Assembly (NCBI GenBank): GCA_019751945.1
Contig: JAIEMT010000023.1
Coordinates: forward strand, 1 to 64,000
From: a bacterium
GTDB taxonomy: Bacteria > Bdellovibrionota > UBA1018
Direction: 5' to 3'
DNA: 64,000 bases
Shown here in pieces: positions 55,913 through 64,000 of this stretch (positions are counted from its first letter, which is position 1; the number at the start of each line of letters is the position of its first letter). The position numbers were made by a program, and so were the translations under genes. Below the pieces are notes generated by a model. It was not told the origin of the DNA and made no database searches. It saw nothing but the letters and a program-made list of their open reading frames with translations.

Positions 55913-56725
55913 ATGAAGACTCGTTTTGGGGTTGTACTGGCAACGACGCTTTTCTCGATCAACACCCTGGCAGCTGCTGAAGTCGCGACTGTGAACGGCA
56001 AGAACATTACAGACACCGAGATGAAATCCTCTCTCGCTGGTTTTACTGACAGTCAAAGACAGAGCATCCTGGGCGACGCTACTCAGCGCAGAAATCTTTT
56101 GAACAGCTTAATTGACCGAGAAGTTTTGGTTCAAGAAGCAGAGAAGACCAAGCTGGATCAAGATGCCGAGTACAAAAAGGCCTTGGAAGGCTGGAGAAAA
56201 GACTACTTAAGCAATCGCATGTTGGAAAAAGCCCTCGCTCCTCAGATGGGTGAAGCGTCTGCAAAAAAATATTACGAACTCAATCAGAACAAATACAACA
56301 CCGACCAGGTTCACGTTCAGCACATTCTTTTAGCTGAAGAAGATGACGCGAAAGACATGCTAAAAAAAGTGAAAGCCCCAGGCGCGGATTTCATGGCCCT
56401 GGCTGAGAAGCATTCGAAAGATCCGTCGGCAAAAAATAATCGCGGAGACATTGGTTTCATCACCCGCGAAGCGCCGTTTGTGAAGGAATTCAAAGACGCT
56501 GCCTTCAAGGGTTCGAAGGGACAAATCCTTGGGCCCGTCAAAACTGCTTTCGGCTGGCATCTCATTAAGATTGTTGAAAAGAAGATTGGCAACTCTTTGG
56601 GTTACGAAGAAGTCGAGTTCCGTGTGAAGTCCGACATGAAGCAAGAACTCATTCAAGGTTACCTGAAAACCTTGAAACAAAACGCCAAGGTTCAGATCAA
56701 CGACAAGAACCTGAACAAGATGTAA
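55913..56725 (+). CDS. periplasmic parvulin-type peptidyl-prolyl isomerase
   Basis: Signal peptide (GVVLATTLFSINTLAAA) then a SurA/PpiD-like N-terminal helical region (VATVNGKNITDTEM, LLNSLIDREVLVQEA) and one PpiC rotamase domain (VHVQHILLAEEDDA, FMALAEKHSKDPSAKNNRGDIGFI, AFGWHLIKIVEKK). 270 aa. Folding factor for exported or outer-membrane proteins. GAGGA upstream of the ATG; a strong bidirectional terminator follows. Confidence 0.93.
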   Translation: MKTRFGVVLATTLFSINTLAAAEVATVNGKNITDTEMKSSLAGFTDSQRQSILGDATQRRNLLNSLIDREVLVQEAEKTKLDQDAEYKKALEGWRKDYLSNRMLEKALAPQMGEASAKKYYELNQNKYNTDQVHVQHILLAEEDDAKDMLKKVKAPGADFMALAEKHSKDPSAKNNRGDIGFITREAPFVKEFKDAAFKGSKGQILGPVKTAFGWHLIKIVEKKIGNSLGYEEVEFRVKSDMKQELIQGYLKTLKQNAKVQINDKNLNKM

Positions 56726-56730
56726 AAAAA

Positions 56731-56759
56731 ACGGCCCGACTCTTGTGGAGTCAGGCCGT
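56731..56759. terminator. bidirectional intrinsic terminator
   Basis: ACGGCC-C-GACTC, loop TTGTG, GAGTC-A-GGCCGT (56731-56759), preceded by a run of A and followed by TTAAAATTCT. It lies between the convergent ppiC-like gene and the coiled-coil gene and could end both. Confidence 0.8.
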
Positions 56760-56783
56760 TAAAATTCTACTGAAGATTTTTAT

Positions 56784-57563
56784 TTATCTCTCAGCGCCCG
56801 CGGCATCCGCTGGGACTTTCACTCTTTCATAGTGATCAAACTGATCGACGGGTAGGCTTTTGGTATCTGAAGTATAGACTCCTTGGCCAAGAGCAGGCAT
56901 TCCGCCCAAGCCACCCCAAAGTCGATTCATACCGCCCATGAGGGAAAGGTCTTCGGCCTGCTTGTCGACACCAGGAGCAAACAAGGTCAAAGCGGTTTGT
57001 TCGCTTACAAGTTCAGCACGTGATAGCTTTGCAGCTAAAATCGCTTGCTTGATTTGGAAAATAACTGATCCCTTTGGAGAGGTGAGATCGCAGTCTTTGC
57101 AGGAATCACCCAAAGTCTTGAGTCGCAGCCGCGCTAAATCCAGTTGGTGATCGATTTCTGCAATATTCATTTCAAGAACCGCATACCGCATTGCCAATTC
57201 GGTACGGGTAACCTTGCCCAGCTTTGCATACTTTTCTAAATAGACTTTTTGGCGATCGAGCTCTCGCATTTTATCTTTCAGATCTTTTTGATCTCCTTCG
57301 ATCGAACCTGCCTCTTCACGAACTTTTTTCAAGCGGTCGGCCAACTCGTGATAGCCCTCTCGAAGAGTGCTCTTGAAATCCTCTAGGTCGCCCTTGAGAT
57401 CTCCAGCCAGATCTGCCAAATTGATGACCTCATCAGCTCCAAAGCCTCCTGCCTCAAAGCCTCCGCCTACCAAACCCTCCAGGGCTGGAGCTGCGTACGA
57501 AGGCGAAGCCAGAGTGGTCGCCACTAAACTTAAAATAGAAAATAATAGATTCTGCTTTTTCAT
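56784..57563 (-). CDS. secreted coiled-coil protein of unknown function
   Basis: Signal peptide (LLFSILSLVATTLASPSYA), a Gly-rich stretch (GLVGGGFEAGGFGADE), a long predicted coiled coil (about residues 50-120: LKGDLEDFKSTLREGYHEL..KKVREEAGSIEGDQKDLKDKM), a Cys pair (CKDCD) and a Gly/Met-rich C-terminus. Start at ATG 57563 with AGAGGG upstream. No family recognised. The Shine-Dalgarno AGAGGG could pair with CCCTCT 12 nt before it (57585-57590/57567-57572). Confidence 0.72.
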   Translation of the reverse strand: MKKQNLLFSILSLVATTLASPSYAAPALEGLVGGGFEAGGFGADEVINLADLAGDLKGDLEDFKSTLREGYHELADRLKKVREEAGSIEGDQKDLKDKMRELDRQKVYLEKYAKLGKVTRTELAMRYAVLEMNIAEIDHQLDLARLRLKTLGDSCKDCDLTSPKGSVIFQIKQAILAAKLSRAELVSEQTALTLFAPGVDKQAEDLSLMGGMNRLWGGLGGMPALGQGVYTSDTKSLPVDQFDHYERVKVPADAAGAER

Positions 57564-57705
57564 AATCCCTCTCATTTATAGATAAGAGGGGGAATTGCAA
57601 CGCTCGGACCAGGGTGCTCTTCCAAAGAAATCAGCGTCTTAGAAAGAGGCCTGCCCAAAAAGAAGACGACACCTGCCAAGTTCCTAACAATGTGTCAGCA
57701 AGGAC

Positions 57706-59583
57706 CTACTGCCTCATTGCCGCTTCAACCAAGATGAGAACAATACCGACGATCGAGCCGCCGGCGATGATTCCTGCCGAAATGGTTTCGCTATTCGCGA
57801 CGAATGCTCGGTGGGTAAAGCTTTGTTTGGGCGCGCCCTTCTTCTTGAAGTACCAGAAGAACAACGTTCCTAAAGCCATCGACAGAATGACATCGAACTT
57901 CAAAACAAACCCCAGACCGAGACCTACTGCAGCGAGCGGGAAACGTCCCTTCGTACGGACATTCAGGAACTCAATCACGATTCCTAAAATCGCGCCGATC
58001 AAAGCAGCCAGCTGTGCCGTGGGATGGAGATTGCCTAATCCCTTCGTCAACGCTTCAGCCACGCCCTTCCAAACCAGTGCGCTGGGCAGGGGGAGTTTCT
58101 CGGAGGTGAACAGAGAAATATCGCCGTGAAAAATCTGATAGAAGACTGGAACGGCGACGAGCGCGCCAGCAAAGATTCCCAAGATATGACCGGCTGCTTG
58201 ATGTCGGGGCTTTCCACCCAACATGTAAGCGGGCTTGATGTCCATCAAGAGATTGCTCGCGTTCAAGGCGACTTCAGTGGTGATCCCAGCTGTCATGAGA
58301 TTTGTCGTGACATTGCCGGGCGCGAGGCCGCTGTAAGTAATCTGTGTGATCTTTCCAAGCGCGCTGCCGGGAGTAATGGCGGTGAGGGCAGTTGCCGTAA
58401 TGGCAATCAGAGTCAGCGCAAGGACCAGCGGGATCGCAATAATGCCCAAAAGGTAGTGAATTCCAAACCAAGTATGGCCCATGTAAACAATGATTGCGCC
58501 AAAGACCGGAATACCCACCACAAAAACGCTCATGGGAAGTTCAATCTGTGAAAGGACGTCTTCTCGCTTTTTTCGGGTCTTGGACATCAAGTTGCCGAAT
58601 GCTGCCTTCAGCGTGTCGGTTCTCGAAAAGAAGGCGTAGAGAGAAGCGGTCGTCATCATCGCAGCTCCACACCAGAGCGACCACATGGTGATGGCTTTGA
58701 ACTTCGCCTCAGGAATAATTCCGTGCTTCAACATGAGGGGTGCCAAGATCCAGTAGTTGATAAATCCGCCGAGCAAGATCGACATGGCGGATTTCATGGT
58801 CATCAGGCCACCTGTGCCGAAGAAAACAATCGAAGAATCCAATTGGATGGTGAGGTGTCGAAGCTCCGTACCTAGAATCTTTGGTGTGAATACTTTGTAA
58901 ATCAACTCATCCCAATAATGAGGAATGGCCATGAACTTCAACTTGATCGCGCCCAAGAAAGCTTCACTGCGAATGGCTTCGATGAATGCTGAAACTCCAG
59001 CTCCCGCCATCAAGAGCTTCGCCTTGAAGACACCTTCTTTTCCCTTCTCGGAGTGAAGACTGTCTAAAACCACACCGACGGCGTAACCTTCAGGAAATTT
59101 TAACTGGTCGTCGTTGATGAAACGTTTCTTAAAAGGAAAAGCAAAGAGCACTCCCAAAATAGCGAGTACGACAATCCACCAAAAGGTTTGCCACATGGGA
59201 ATGACTTGACCGGTGACCATCATATACGCCGGAAGCGATGCCATCATCGGCTGAGTCATGTAACCCGCGCTCGCAGCGATGGATTGCATGGCGTTGTTTT
59301 CTAAAACAGTCATTTCCTTGCCGAGCTTCAGACTCGACAGAAGTTTGAAGAAACCAAAAGACAAGATGACGGACGAAAGACCCACCCCCAACGTCCAACC
59401 CGTTTTAATTCCAATGTAAAGATTGGTGAGACTGAGAACGCCTCCGAGAATCATTCCCGTGAGCGCTGAACGCAAATTCAACTGGGGCATGTTGCCCTTG
59501 TAGATATTCTTGAGCCACCACTCGTCTTTCTCTTTGAGAGAGAGAGTTCGGATTTGTTCGGGAGTGAGTTCTTGAATGGCCAC
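57706..59583 (-). CDS. OPT-family oligopeptide transporter
   Basis: Large polytopic protein (about 14-16 hydrophobic segments) of the OPT/YSL superfamily. LNLRSALTGMILGGVLSLTNLYIGIKTGWTLG is the typical start; KFPEGYAVGVVLDSL and AGHILGIFAGALVAVPVF are further family blocks. 625 aa. Likely imports peptides, as fits a protein-degrading life style. GTG start at 59583 with AAAGGA nine bases upstream, both inside a stable hairpin (59579-59627). Confidence 0.93.
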   Translation of the reverse strand: MAIQELTPEQIRTLSLKEKDEWWLKNIYKGNMPQLNLRSALTGMILGGVLSLTNLYIGIKTGWTLGVGLSSVILSFGFFKLLSSLKLGKEMTVLENNAMQSIAASAGYMTQPMMASLPAYMMVTGQVIPMWQTFWWIVVLAILGVLFAFPFKKRFINDDQLKFPEGYAVGVVLDSLHSEKGKEGVFKAKLLMAGAGVSAFIEAIRSEAFLGAIKLKFMAIPHYWDELIYKVFTPKILGTELRHLTIQLDSSIVFFGTGGLMTMKSAMSILLGGFINYWILAPLMLKHGIIPEAKFKAITMWSLWCGAAMMTTASLYAFFSRTDTLKAAFGNLMSKTRKKREDVLSQIELPMSVFVVGIPVFGAIIVYMGHTWFGIHYLLGIIAIPLVLALTLIAITATALTAITPGSALGKITQITYSGLAPGNVTTNLMTAGITTEVALNASNLLMDIKPAYMLGGKPRHQAAGHILGIFAGALVAVPVFYQIFHGDISLFTSEKLPLPSALVWKGVAEALTKGLGNLHPTAQLAALIGAILGIVIEFLNVRTKGRFPLAAVGLGLGFVLKFDVILSMALGTLFFWYFKKKGAPKQSFTHRAFVANSETISAGIIAGGSIVGIVLILVEAAMRQ

Positions 59584-59627
59584 GGGTTTTCGTCCTTTTG
59601 TTTAAAAGGAAAACCGATACCCGTGGC
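59579..59627 (-). promoter_or_regulatory. leader hairpin hiding the Shine-Dalgarno and start of the OPT gene
   Basis: ACCCGTGGC (minus-strand 59587-59579, containing the GTG start) pairs with GCCACGGGT (59627-59619), and AAAAGG (59609-59604, the Shine-Dalgarno) pairs with CCTTTT (59599-59594) or the upstream CCTTTT on the same arm. The outer stem is nine perfect base pairs. It should block initiation on a full-length leader. Confidence 0.55.
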
Positions 59628-59642
59628 TTAATTCGAAGTCAA
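59614..59642 (-). promoter_or_regulatory. promoter-like site between the NtrC-type regulator and the OPT gene
   Basis: Minus strand: TTGACT (59642-59637), 17-nt spacer, TATCGG (59619-59614). A transcript starting here would lack the upstream arm of the 59579-59627 hairpin and so would leave the GTG start open. Confidence 0.4.
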
Positions 59643-61157
59643 CTAAACGTAATCACGCGCGTTGATTCCGTACTTCTCCAGCTTGCGCAAGAGGGTCTTT
59701 TTCGGAATGTTGGCGTGCAGCGCCGTCTGATTAATACGACCACGGAAAGCCTTCAATGCGCTGATTAAGAACTGGCGCTCGAACTCTTCCTTGCTCGCTT
59801 GGAAATCCAAACGGTTAATGTCCAGACGGAAACCACGGCTGCTCGCTTCCCCTGGGCTCATGGAAAGCGCTACAGTGGCTCCTGCAGGGATTTGCGAGTC
59901 ATCGTCGCCATCGAGGTCTGAATCCAGATCATCGGTTGCGTCGAGGTCTGCTTCTTCAGAAACAGACGACCAAGACGCGGCCTTCTTCGAAGTACCTGCC
60001 AACGATGTGGGCAAACTATCAGTCGTTAAGGTGTCACCCGACTCGATCACAAACGCGTGTTCCACGACGTTTTCAAGTTCACGAATGTTACCCGGCCAGC
60101 CGTAAGCCTTCATCAACTCCATCGCTTCTGGAGCAATGCCGGTGATGTTTTTCTTATGCTGGTGATTGAACTTTTCAATGAAGTGTTGAACCAACGCTTC
60201 GAGATCGTTCTTCCGTTCACGCAGCGGCGGCAAGTTGATCGGAAGAACGTTCAAGCGATAGAAAAGATCTTCGCGGAACTCGTTCTTCTTAATCATCTCT
60301 TCCAAGTTGCGATTCGTGGCTGCCACGATACGAACATTGGCTTCGATTTCGCGATTCGCACCCACGGGCATGAAACGCTTTTCTTGCAACACGCGCAAGA
60401 GCTTCACTTGCATGGCCGGCGAAACATCGCCGATTTCATCCAAGAACAAAGTGCCGCCATCGGCGTACTGGAACTTTCCGATCTTGCGAGAATCAGCGCC
60501 CGTGAAGGCTCCCTTTTCGTGACCGAAGAGTTCACTCTCAATCAACGTTTCCGGAATAGCCGAACAGTTGATCGTGACGAAACGATTGTCTTTGCGAGGA
60601 CCGTTGAAGTGCAGAGCTTGGGCCACCAGTTCTTTACCGGTTCCGCTTTCTCCGCGAATTAATACCGCCGTATCGATGCGCGACAGTTTGTCGATCACGC
60701 TGAAAATTCGCTTCATCTCAGTCGTGTGACCAATGAAGTCCGTGCCGTTTGGCAATTTGATCATCGGCGCCGAGAACGACATGTTCTTCACCATGCTGCG
60801 AGCTCGGAGAGCTTTGTCGACCAAGTACACCAGATTCTCAGATTGAATGGGCTTCTCAAGATAGTTGTACGCGCCCTCTTTAGTCGCTTCCACCGCATCT
60901 CGAACGTTTGAAAAAGCAGTTAGCATAATCACGATCGTGGAGGGATCATGAGCCTTGATTTCTTTCAGCGCCTGCAAGCCGTTCATGCGAGGCATGTTCA
61001 CATCGAGGAGAACAAGATCGTAGCGACCCGCGCGAACGCGATTGACCGCTTCTTCTCCATCCACAGCCTGATCGACTTGGTAATGGTTTTCCGACAGGGC
61101 TCCTGCAACGGAGAATCGGAGCTGGGTATCATCATCTACAACAAGTACCTTAAACAT
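59643..61157 (-). CDS. NtrC-type sigma-54-dependent response regulator
   Basis: Receiver domain (KVLVVDDDTQLRFSVAGAL, phospho-Asp in DLVLLDVNMPRMNG), AAA+ activator domain with Walker A GESGTGKELVAQALH, sigma-54 contact loop FGHEKGAFTGAD, and a Fis-type HTH at the end (INQTALHANIPKKTLLRKLEKYGI). An acidic linker (DATDDLDSDLDGDDD) of about 60 residues joins the last two domains. 504 aa. Partner of the overlapping CHASE2 kinase. Confidence 0.94.
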   Translation of the reverse strand: MFKVLVVDDDTQLRFSVAGALSENHYQVDQAVDGEEAVNRVRAGRYDLVLLDVNMPRMNGLQALKEIKAHDPSTIVIMLTAFSNVRDAVEATKEGAYNYLEKPIQSENLVYLVDKALRARSMVKNMSFSAPMIKLPNGTDFIGHTTEMKRIFSVIDKLSRIDTAVLIRGESGTGKELVAQALHFNGPRKDNRFVTINCSAIPETLIESELFGHEKGAFTGADSRKIGKFQYADGGTLFLDEIGDVSPAMQVKLLRVLQEKRFMPVGANREIEANVRIVAATNRNLEEMIKKNEFREDLFYRLNVLPINLPPLRERKNDLEALVQHFIEKFNHQHKKNITGIAPEAMELMKAYGWPGNIRELENVVEHAFVIESGDTLTTDSLPTSLAGTSKKAASWSSVSEEADLDATDDLDSDLDGDDDSQIPAGATVALSMSPGEASSRGFRLDINRLDFQASKEEFERQFLISALKAFRGRINQTALHANIPKKTLLRKLEKYGINARDYV

Positions 61158-63180
61158 GGGTCTTTGCCTCTTTCGTACGTTTATCCAAATTAAAAACAGA
61201 CCCCTGGTCGGCTAGACCTGGCGTCGGAATCTCGTCTCCCGGCTGTAAGGGGAGAAGAATTTTAAAAGTGCTGCCCTGACCGTAGTGGCTTTCCACTTCC
61301 ACACGACCGTGGTGCGCTTCAATGAAGTACTTGGTTAGGTAGAGACCCAATCCAGTACCTGCAACTTCTGCAGTTTTTTCGTTCTTCGCGCGGTAGAAGC
61401 GCGTAAACAAACTAATCTTTTCGTCTTCGGAAAGGCCGATACCTTGGTCTTTCACGGAAATCTCAACCCAATCGTCCAATTCTTTAGATTCGATAACGAC
61501 TTCGGAACCTGCCGGAGAGTACTTCAAAGCGTTGTCGATTAAGTTGTTCAGGACTTTCGAAATCAAAACTACGTCGATCTTAATTGGAAAGAGCGGCTCT
61601 AAGTTCGACGTCATTTGAATCTGAAGCGAACGAGCCTTGGCTTTGAAACCTTCTACCGATTTTTCGATGATCTGATTAATGTCTTTGCTTTCACGGTTGA
61701 GCTGGATTCGGTCCGACTCCACCTTATTCAATTCTAAAATACTGCTAATGAATCGGTTCAACTCATCGGTCGACGAAAGAATGTGACCGAGAGTTTCACG
61801 ATCGCGATCTACCAAACGTTCGCCCGCTTTTTTAATCAAGACTTCGGTTAGGCCCTGAATACGAGCAACCGGAGTCTTTAAATCGTGAGTCACAAGCTGC
61901 AAGAAGTTGGTTTTCAATTCTTCAACCTGCAATAAAACTTCGTTTTTGCGCTGATAATCCCAGCGTTTTTTGTATTCTCGAATCAATCGATAGGGAACAC
62001 CCAGATAGTAGGCCAAGAAAATACCCAGCAAAGGCTGGCTGCTGCGCAACCAGATCGAATACTCCGAGTACAACACCAACGAGAACACCAAGAAAAAGAA
62101 ACTCAGGCTCAACGTTGCAAATAGACCCTGCAACGGAGTGAACGTCAGCACCCAGAAGAAAACGAACGAGGTTACTGCAAAAGTTACGAACCAGTTAATC
62201 CAACTGGGAGCGCGAACAACGCCTTCATTATGAATGATGGAATCTAAAATCGCAGCGTGAACTAAAAGCTTCGGGTTGGTGAAAGGTGCGCTGGAATATG
62301 GAGTGAGTGCGTAGTCGCCGGAGTCGTCTTTGGACATCGTTCCCACTAAAACCACTTTGTCTCGAATGGCTGAGCTCGGCACTTTTCCTTCCATCAAATC
62401 GACGAAAGAATAGATGGGGTAGTTCGTACCCGGCGCCGGCATTCCTGGAACGCCCGGAAACTTGGTGTTGCCGTGGTAGCGGAAAAAGAAATAGTCGCCG
62501 TCCACTTCGGGAACATAAAAGCTTCCGCGAGTCAGCTCAGCATTTTTGTTCCAGCCCGCAGCCTGACTCAACGCCAGGTGAAACGAGGGCAAGCCGTAGA
62601 GTCGCAGCAGAGCGCGACGAGTGACCTTGTCTTCAGCAAAAACGTTTCCGTCTTTATGAATCACGGCGATGGAATGCTTCAAAGTGCTGATTGGATACGG
62701 AGGCACCACTTCACCCGTGACGTCGAACGGAGTTCCTAAAATAAACGGAATGCCACGCACTTCCATCCGCTTCACGGATTCCACAAAGCGGTTGATGTAA
62801 TCGGGTTCGAACGCGACTTGATCGCCTTCGTGCACGCGCGTGAAATCCACCAAGTACCCGACAGCACGGGGTCCCAGGCGCTCCAACGCTTCAATAAAAC
62901 GAGTGTGCTCGTCTAAACCGAGCGGTGCGAATTCATCTAAAACTTTTAAGGTAACGTCGTCGATGGCAACAATCACAATCTTCGGATCTGCTTTGAACTG
63001 AGCTCCGCGAGACACACGTAAGTCGTAAAGATTGGCTTCTAAGAAATTGAAATCGAGCCCAATGAGAATGGCGGTGAGGGTGAGCGCTCCCAGAAGAACC
63101 AGGGTGGTCTTCTCCCAGACTTGGGTCAGGGGACGCAGGGATCTCCTGAGAGATTTAAAGATTCGTGTCCAAACAAACAT
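61150..63180 (-). CDS. CHASE2-domain sensor histidine kinase
   Basis: N-terminal membrane segment, a periplasmic CHASE2 domain (about residues 55-290: DPKIVIVAIDDVTLKVLDEF ... VVLVGTMSKDDSGDYALTPYS), three membrane helices (~310-400), HisKA with H-box VTHDLKTPVARIQGL, and HATPase (NNLIDNALKYSP, GTGLGLYLTKYFIEAHHG). 676 aa. CHASE2 senses unknown extracytoplasmic signals. It overlaps the regulator gene by eight bases, so they form one two-component system. Confidence 0.94.
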   Translation of the reverse strand: MFVWTRIFKSLRRSLRPLTQVWEKTTLVLLGALTLTAILIGLDFNFLEANLYDLRVSRGAQFKADPKIVIVAIDDVTLKVLDEFAPLGLDEHTRFIEALERLGPRAVGYLVDFTRVHEGDQVAFEPDYINRFVESVKRMEVRGIPFILGTPFDVTGEVVPPYPISTLKHSIAVIHKDGNVFAEDKVTRRALLRLYGLPSFHLALSQAAGWNKNAELTRGSFYVPEVDGDYFFFRYHGNTKFPGVPGMPAPGTNYPIYSFVDLMEGKVPSSAIRDKVVLVGTMSKDDSGDYALTPYSSAPFTNPKLLVHAAILDSIIHNEGVVRAPSWINWFVTFAVTSFVFFWVLTFTPLQGLFATLSLSFFFLVFSLVLYSEYSIWLRSSQPLLGIFLAYYLGVPYRLIREYKKRWDYQRKNEVLLQVEELKTNFLQLVTHDLKTPVARIQGLTEVLIKKAGERLVDRDRETLGHILSSTDELNRFISSILELNKVESDRIQLNRESKDINQIIEKSVEGFKAKARSLQIQMTSNLEPLFPIKIDVVLISKVLNNLIDNALKYSPAGSEVVIESKELDDWVEISVKDQGIGLSEDEKISLFTRFYRAKNEKTAEVAGTGLGLYLTKYFIEAHHGRVEVESHYGQGSTFKILLPLQPGDEIPTPGLADQGSVFNLDKRTKEAKTHV

Positions 63181-63487
63181 TCCGCACCTACAACAACTAC
63201 TCCAGCGAGCTTCAACTTCCGCAGTCTAGCCCTGCTGTTGGGGCTAGTAGCCCCTAAGAAAAGCAAACCGTATACCACGTGGTGGCGTTTTGCGCCCATT
63301 TAATTAACCCCTGGAAACCATGGGGTAATGCGTCATTCCAGGCCCTGTCTGGGCGATAGTTTCTGCCCTGAATTCGAAGGTTTAAGCCCACCAGCTGTCT
63401 AGAGTTTAGACAGGCCGGCGCTCTCCGTTGACATCGACAGTCAGGACCAGCTATTGATACACACATCTTATTTAAAGGGAGCCCTGA
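63181..63487. other. divergent intergenic region with two palindromes
   Basis: No credible ORF. GGGGCT-AGT-AGCCCC (63240-63254) and ACCACGTGGT (63274-63283) are perfect dyads, candidates for operators of the kinase operon. Near the right end lies the promoter for the small secreted protein. Confidence 0.45.
63428..63457 (+). promoter_or_regulatory. sigma-70-like promoter of the small secreted protein
   Basis: TTGACA (63428-63433, perfect), 18-nt spacer, TATTGA (63452-63457). Start near 63464 leaves a leader of about 24 nt carrying AAAGGGAG before the ATG, an ordinary leadered mRNA. Confidence 0.55.
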
Positions 63488-63934
63488 ATGAATTTTAAAA
63501 GCGGAATTTTGGTTTTACTGAGTCTGATAGCCGCGGATGTTGCGCTTGCGACGGACTTCATTCTCACCCGCCCCTCGAGCTACACCTTTGTTCGCCGAGA
63601 CGAAGTGCCGGCCATTTCAAACGCTACGGAGCCTCGCCCCCAAACTCTCTATACGGAAGACAAGTACGCTTCTGCTGGATACTTGGAATGCTACGGCGAC
63701 AATCCCAGTCTGAAGGTCCGGTTCCAAGGCAAGCTACAAACTTATATAATCTCTCCAGGACCACAAGGCCCCGAAAAAACCTGCGAAAATCTTCTCGCGC
63801 ATGTTTACGATCTTGGTTTTATCAATCGAAGAGCCGGAAAAATTCAAAAAATTGTCTTTGAAGTCAAAAGCCAAAGACTTCCAGATCGCCCCGAAGAAGA
63901 CGTTGTCTCGACAATCCGAGTTTATCCTTACTGA
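63488..63934 (+). CDS. small secreted protein of unknown function
   Basis: Signal peptide (MNFKSGILVLLSLIAADVALA) and a mature protein of about 127 aa with two cysteines (LECYG, KTCEN) that may pair. No family recognised. It has its own promoter and Shine-Dalgarno. The 66 bases after its stop, up to the window end, show nothing I can name. Confidence 0.7.
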   Translation: MNFKSGILVLLSLIAADVALATDFILTRPSSYTFVRRDEVPAISNATEPRPQTLYTEDKYASAGYLECYGDNPSLKVRFQGKLQTYIISPGPQGPEKTCENLLAHVYDLGFINRRAGKIQKIVFEVKSQRLPDRPEEDVVSTIRVYPY

Positions 63935-64000
63935 TTAAACCCCGTCTTCACGAGTGAGCGGAGTGGAAGGCGGCCAGAGTTCTTCGCACGAAGTATCTTG

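Noticed and set aside
57567-57590. Second SD-blocking hairpin (CCCTCT/AGAGGG) before the coiled-coil gene
   Set aside because: Only six base pairs with a 12-nt loop that itself holds a TATAAA-like -10; too weak to report as a separate regulatory finding.

Overview
The window looks like chromosomal DNA of a Bdellovibrio-like predatory or saprophytic bacterium (Bdellovibrionota). This is inferred from protein content, not from a marker gene search: a diderm envelope gene set (LptF/G-type permease, Lgt, LspA, beta-barrel protein), a meso-DAP-type MurE (DNPR motif), a TIGR02147-type regulator next to a secreted protein of the 'GNGGGSVVC' kind, a CHASE2 kinase with an NtrC-type partner, and many short secreted proteins of unknown function. 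Genes are densely packed. Four-base ATGA/TTGA overlaps, TTG/GTG starts and convergent stop codons with no space between them are common. I see no rRNA, tRNA, CRISPR array or prophage.

Layout. (1) 1-2.2 kb: a Y1/RAYT-like transposase and a secreted alpha/beta hydrolase. (2) 2.2-21.6 kb: an interrupted division and cell-wall (dcw) cluster on the minus strand. In transcription order it holds a small PBP, rsmH, ftsL, ftsI (with PASTA), a TIGR02147 regulator plus secreted protein, murE, then an inserted LysR regulator and an exported HEWGTFT-type protein, then mraY-murD-ftsW-murG-murC-murB. murF is absent from its usual place between murE and mraY, mraZ is not at the head, and ftsQ/A/Z do not follow murB in this window. 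mtgA lies just upstream, followed by a 126-nt hairpin. (3) 21.7-28.2 kb, plus strand: AMP nucleosidase, mreB, a PilZ protein, a CoA-transferase, rlmE, a RibD-like reductase, then TlpA-like and PAP2-like proteins, with a lone Flp pilin gene on the other strand. (4) 28.2-37.6 kb, minus strand: lptF/G, def, fmt, rpe, hutH, a lipoprotein with an internally duplicated domain, hutU, hutI. (5) 37.6-44.4 kb: lepB, a CFI-box-like protein, priA, a secreted protein, galU, a DksA/TraR protein and an outer-membrane protein. (6) 44.5-53.5 kb, minus strand: a long operon running from a GAF protein (possible free-Met-sulfoxide reductase) and an HTH-MNT nucleotidyltransferase through ileS, lspA, lgt, a PlsY-like protein and a BtuFCD/FecBCD importer to a small frameshifted secreted gene. 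(7) 53.5-56.8 kb: an EamA transporter, a 33-aa membrane peptide missed by the ORF track, a pair of perfect 25-nt palindromes, rplM-rpsI and a parvulin. (8) 56.8-64 kb: a coiled-coil secreted protein, an OPT transporter, an NtrC-type regulator, a CHASE2 kinase and a small secreted protein.

How it works together. Much of the window serves the envelope: peptidoglycan precursor synthesis (MurB-E, MurG, MraY), polymerisation and crosslinking (FtsW, FtsI, MtgA, extra PBP), rod shape (MreB, probably coupled to c-di-GMP through the adjoining PilZ protein), lipoprotein maturation (Lgt, LspA), protein export (LepB) and LPS transport. The hut genes give growth on histidine, as expected for an amino-acid-consuming predator.

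The most interesting non-coding signals are: a hairpin that pairs both the Shine-Dalgarno and the GTG start of the OPT transporter; a recurring long palindrome (three copies); the 126-nt hairpin after mtgA; and several good sigma-70-like promoters placed so close to start codons lacking a Shine-Dalgarno that the mRNAs should be leaderless. All functional statements come from reading motifs by eye; no database search was run.
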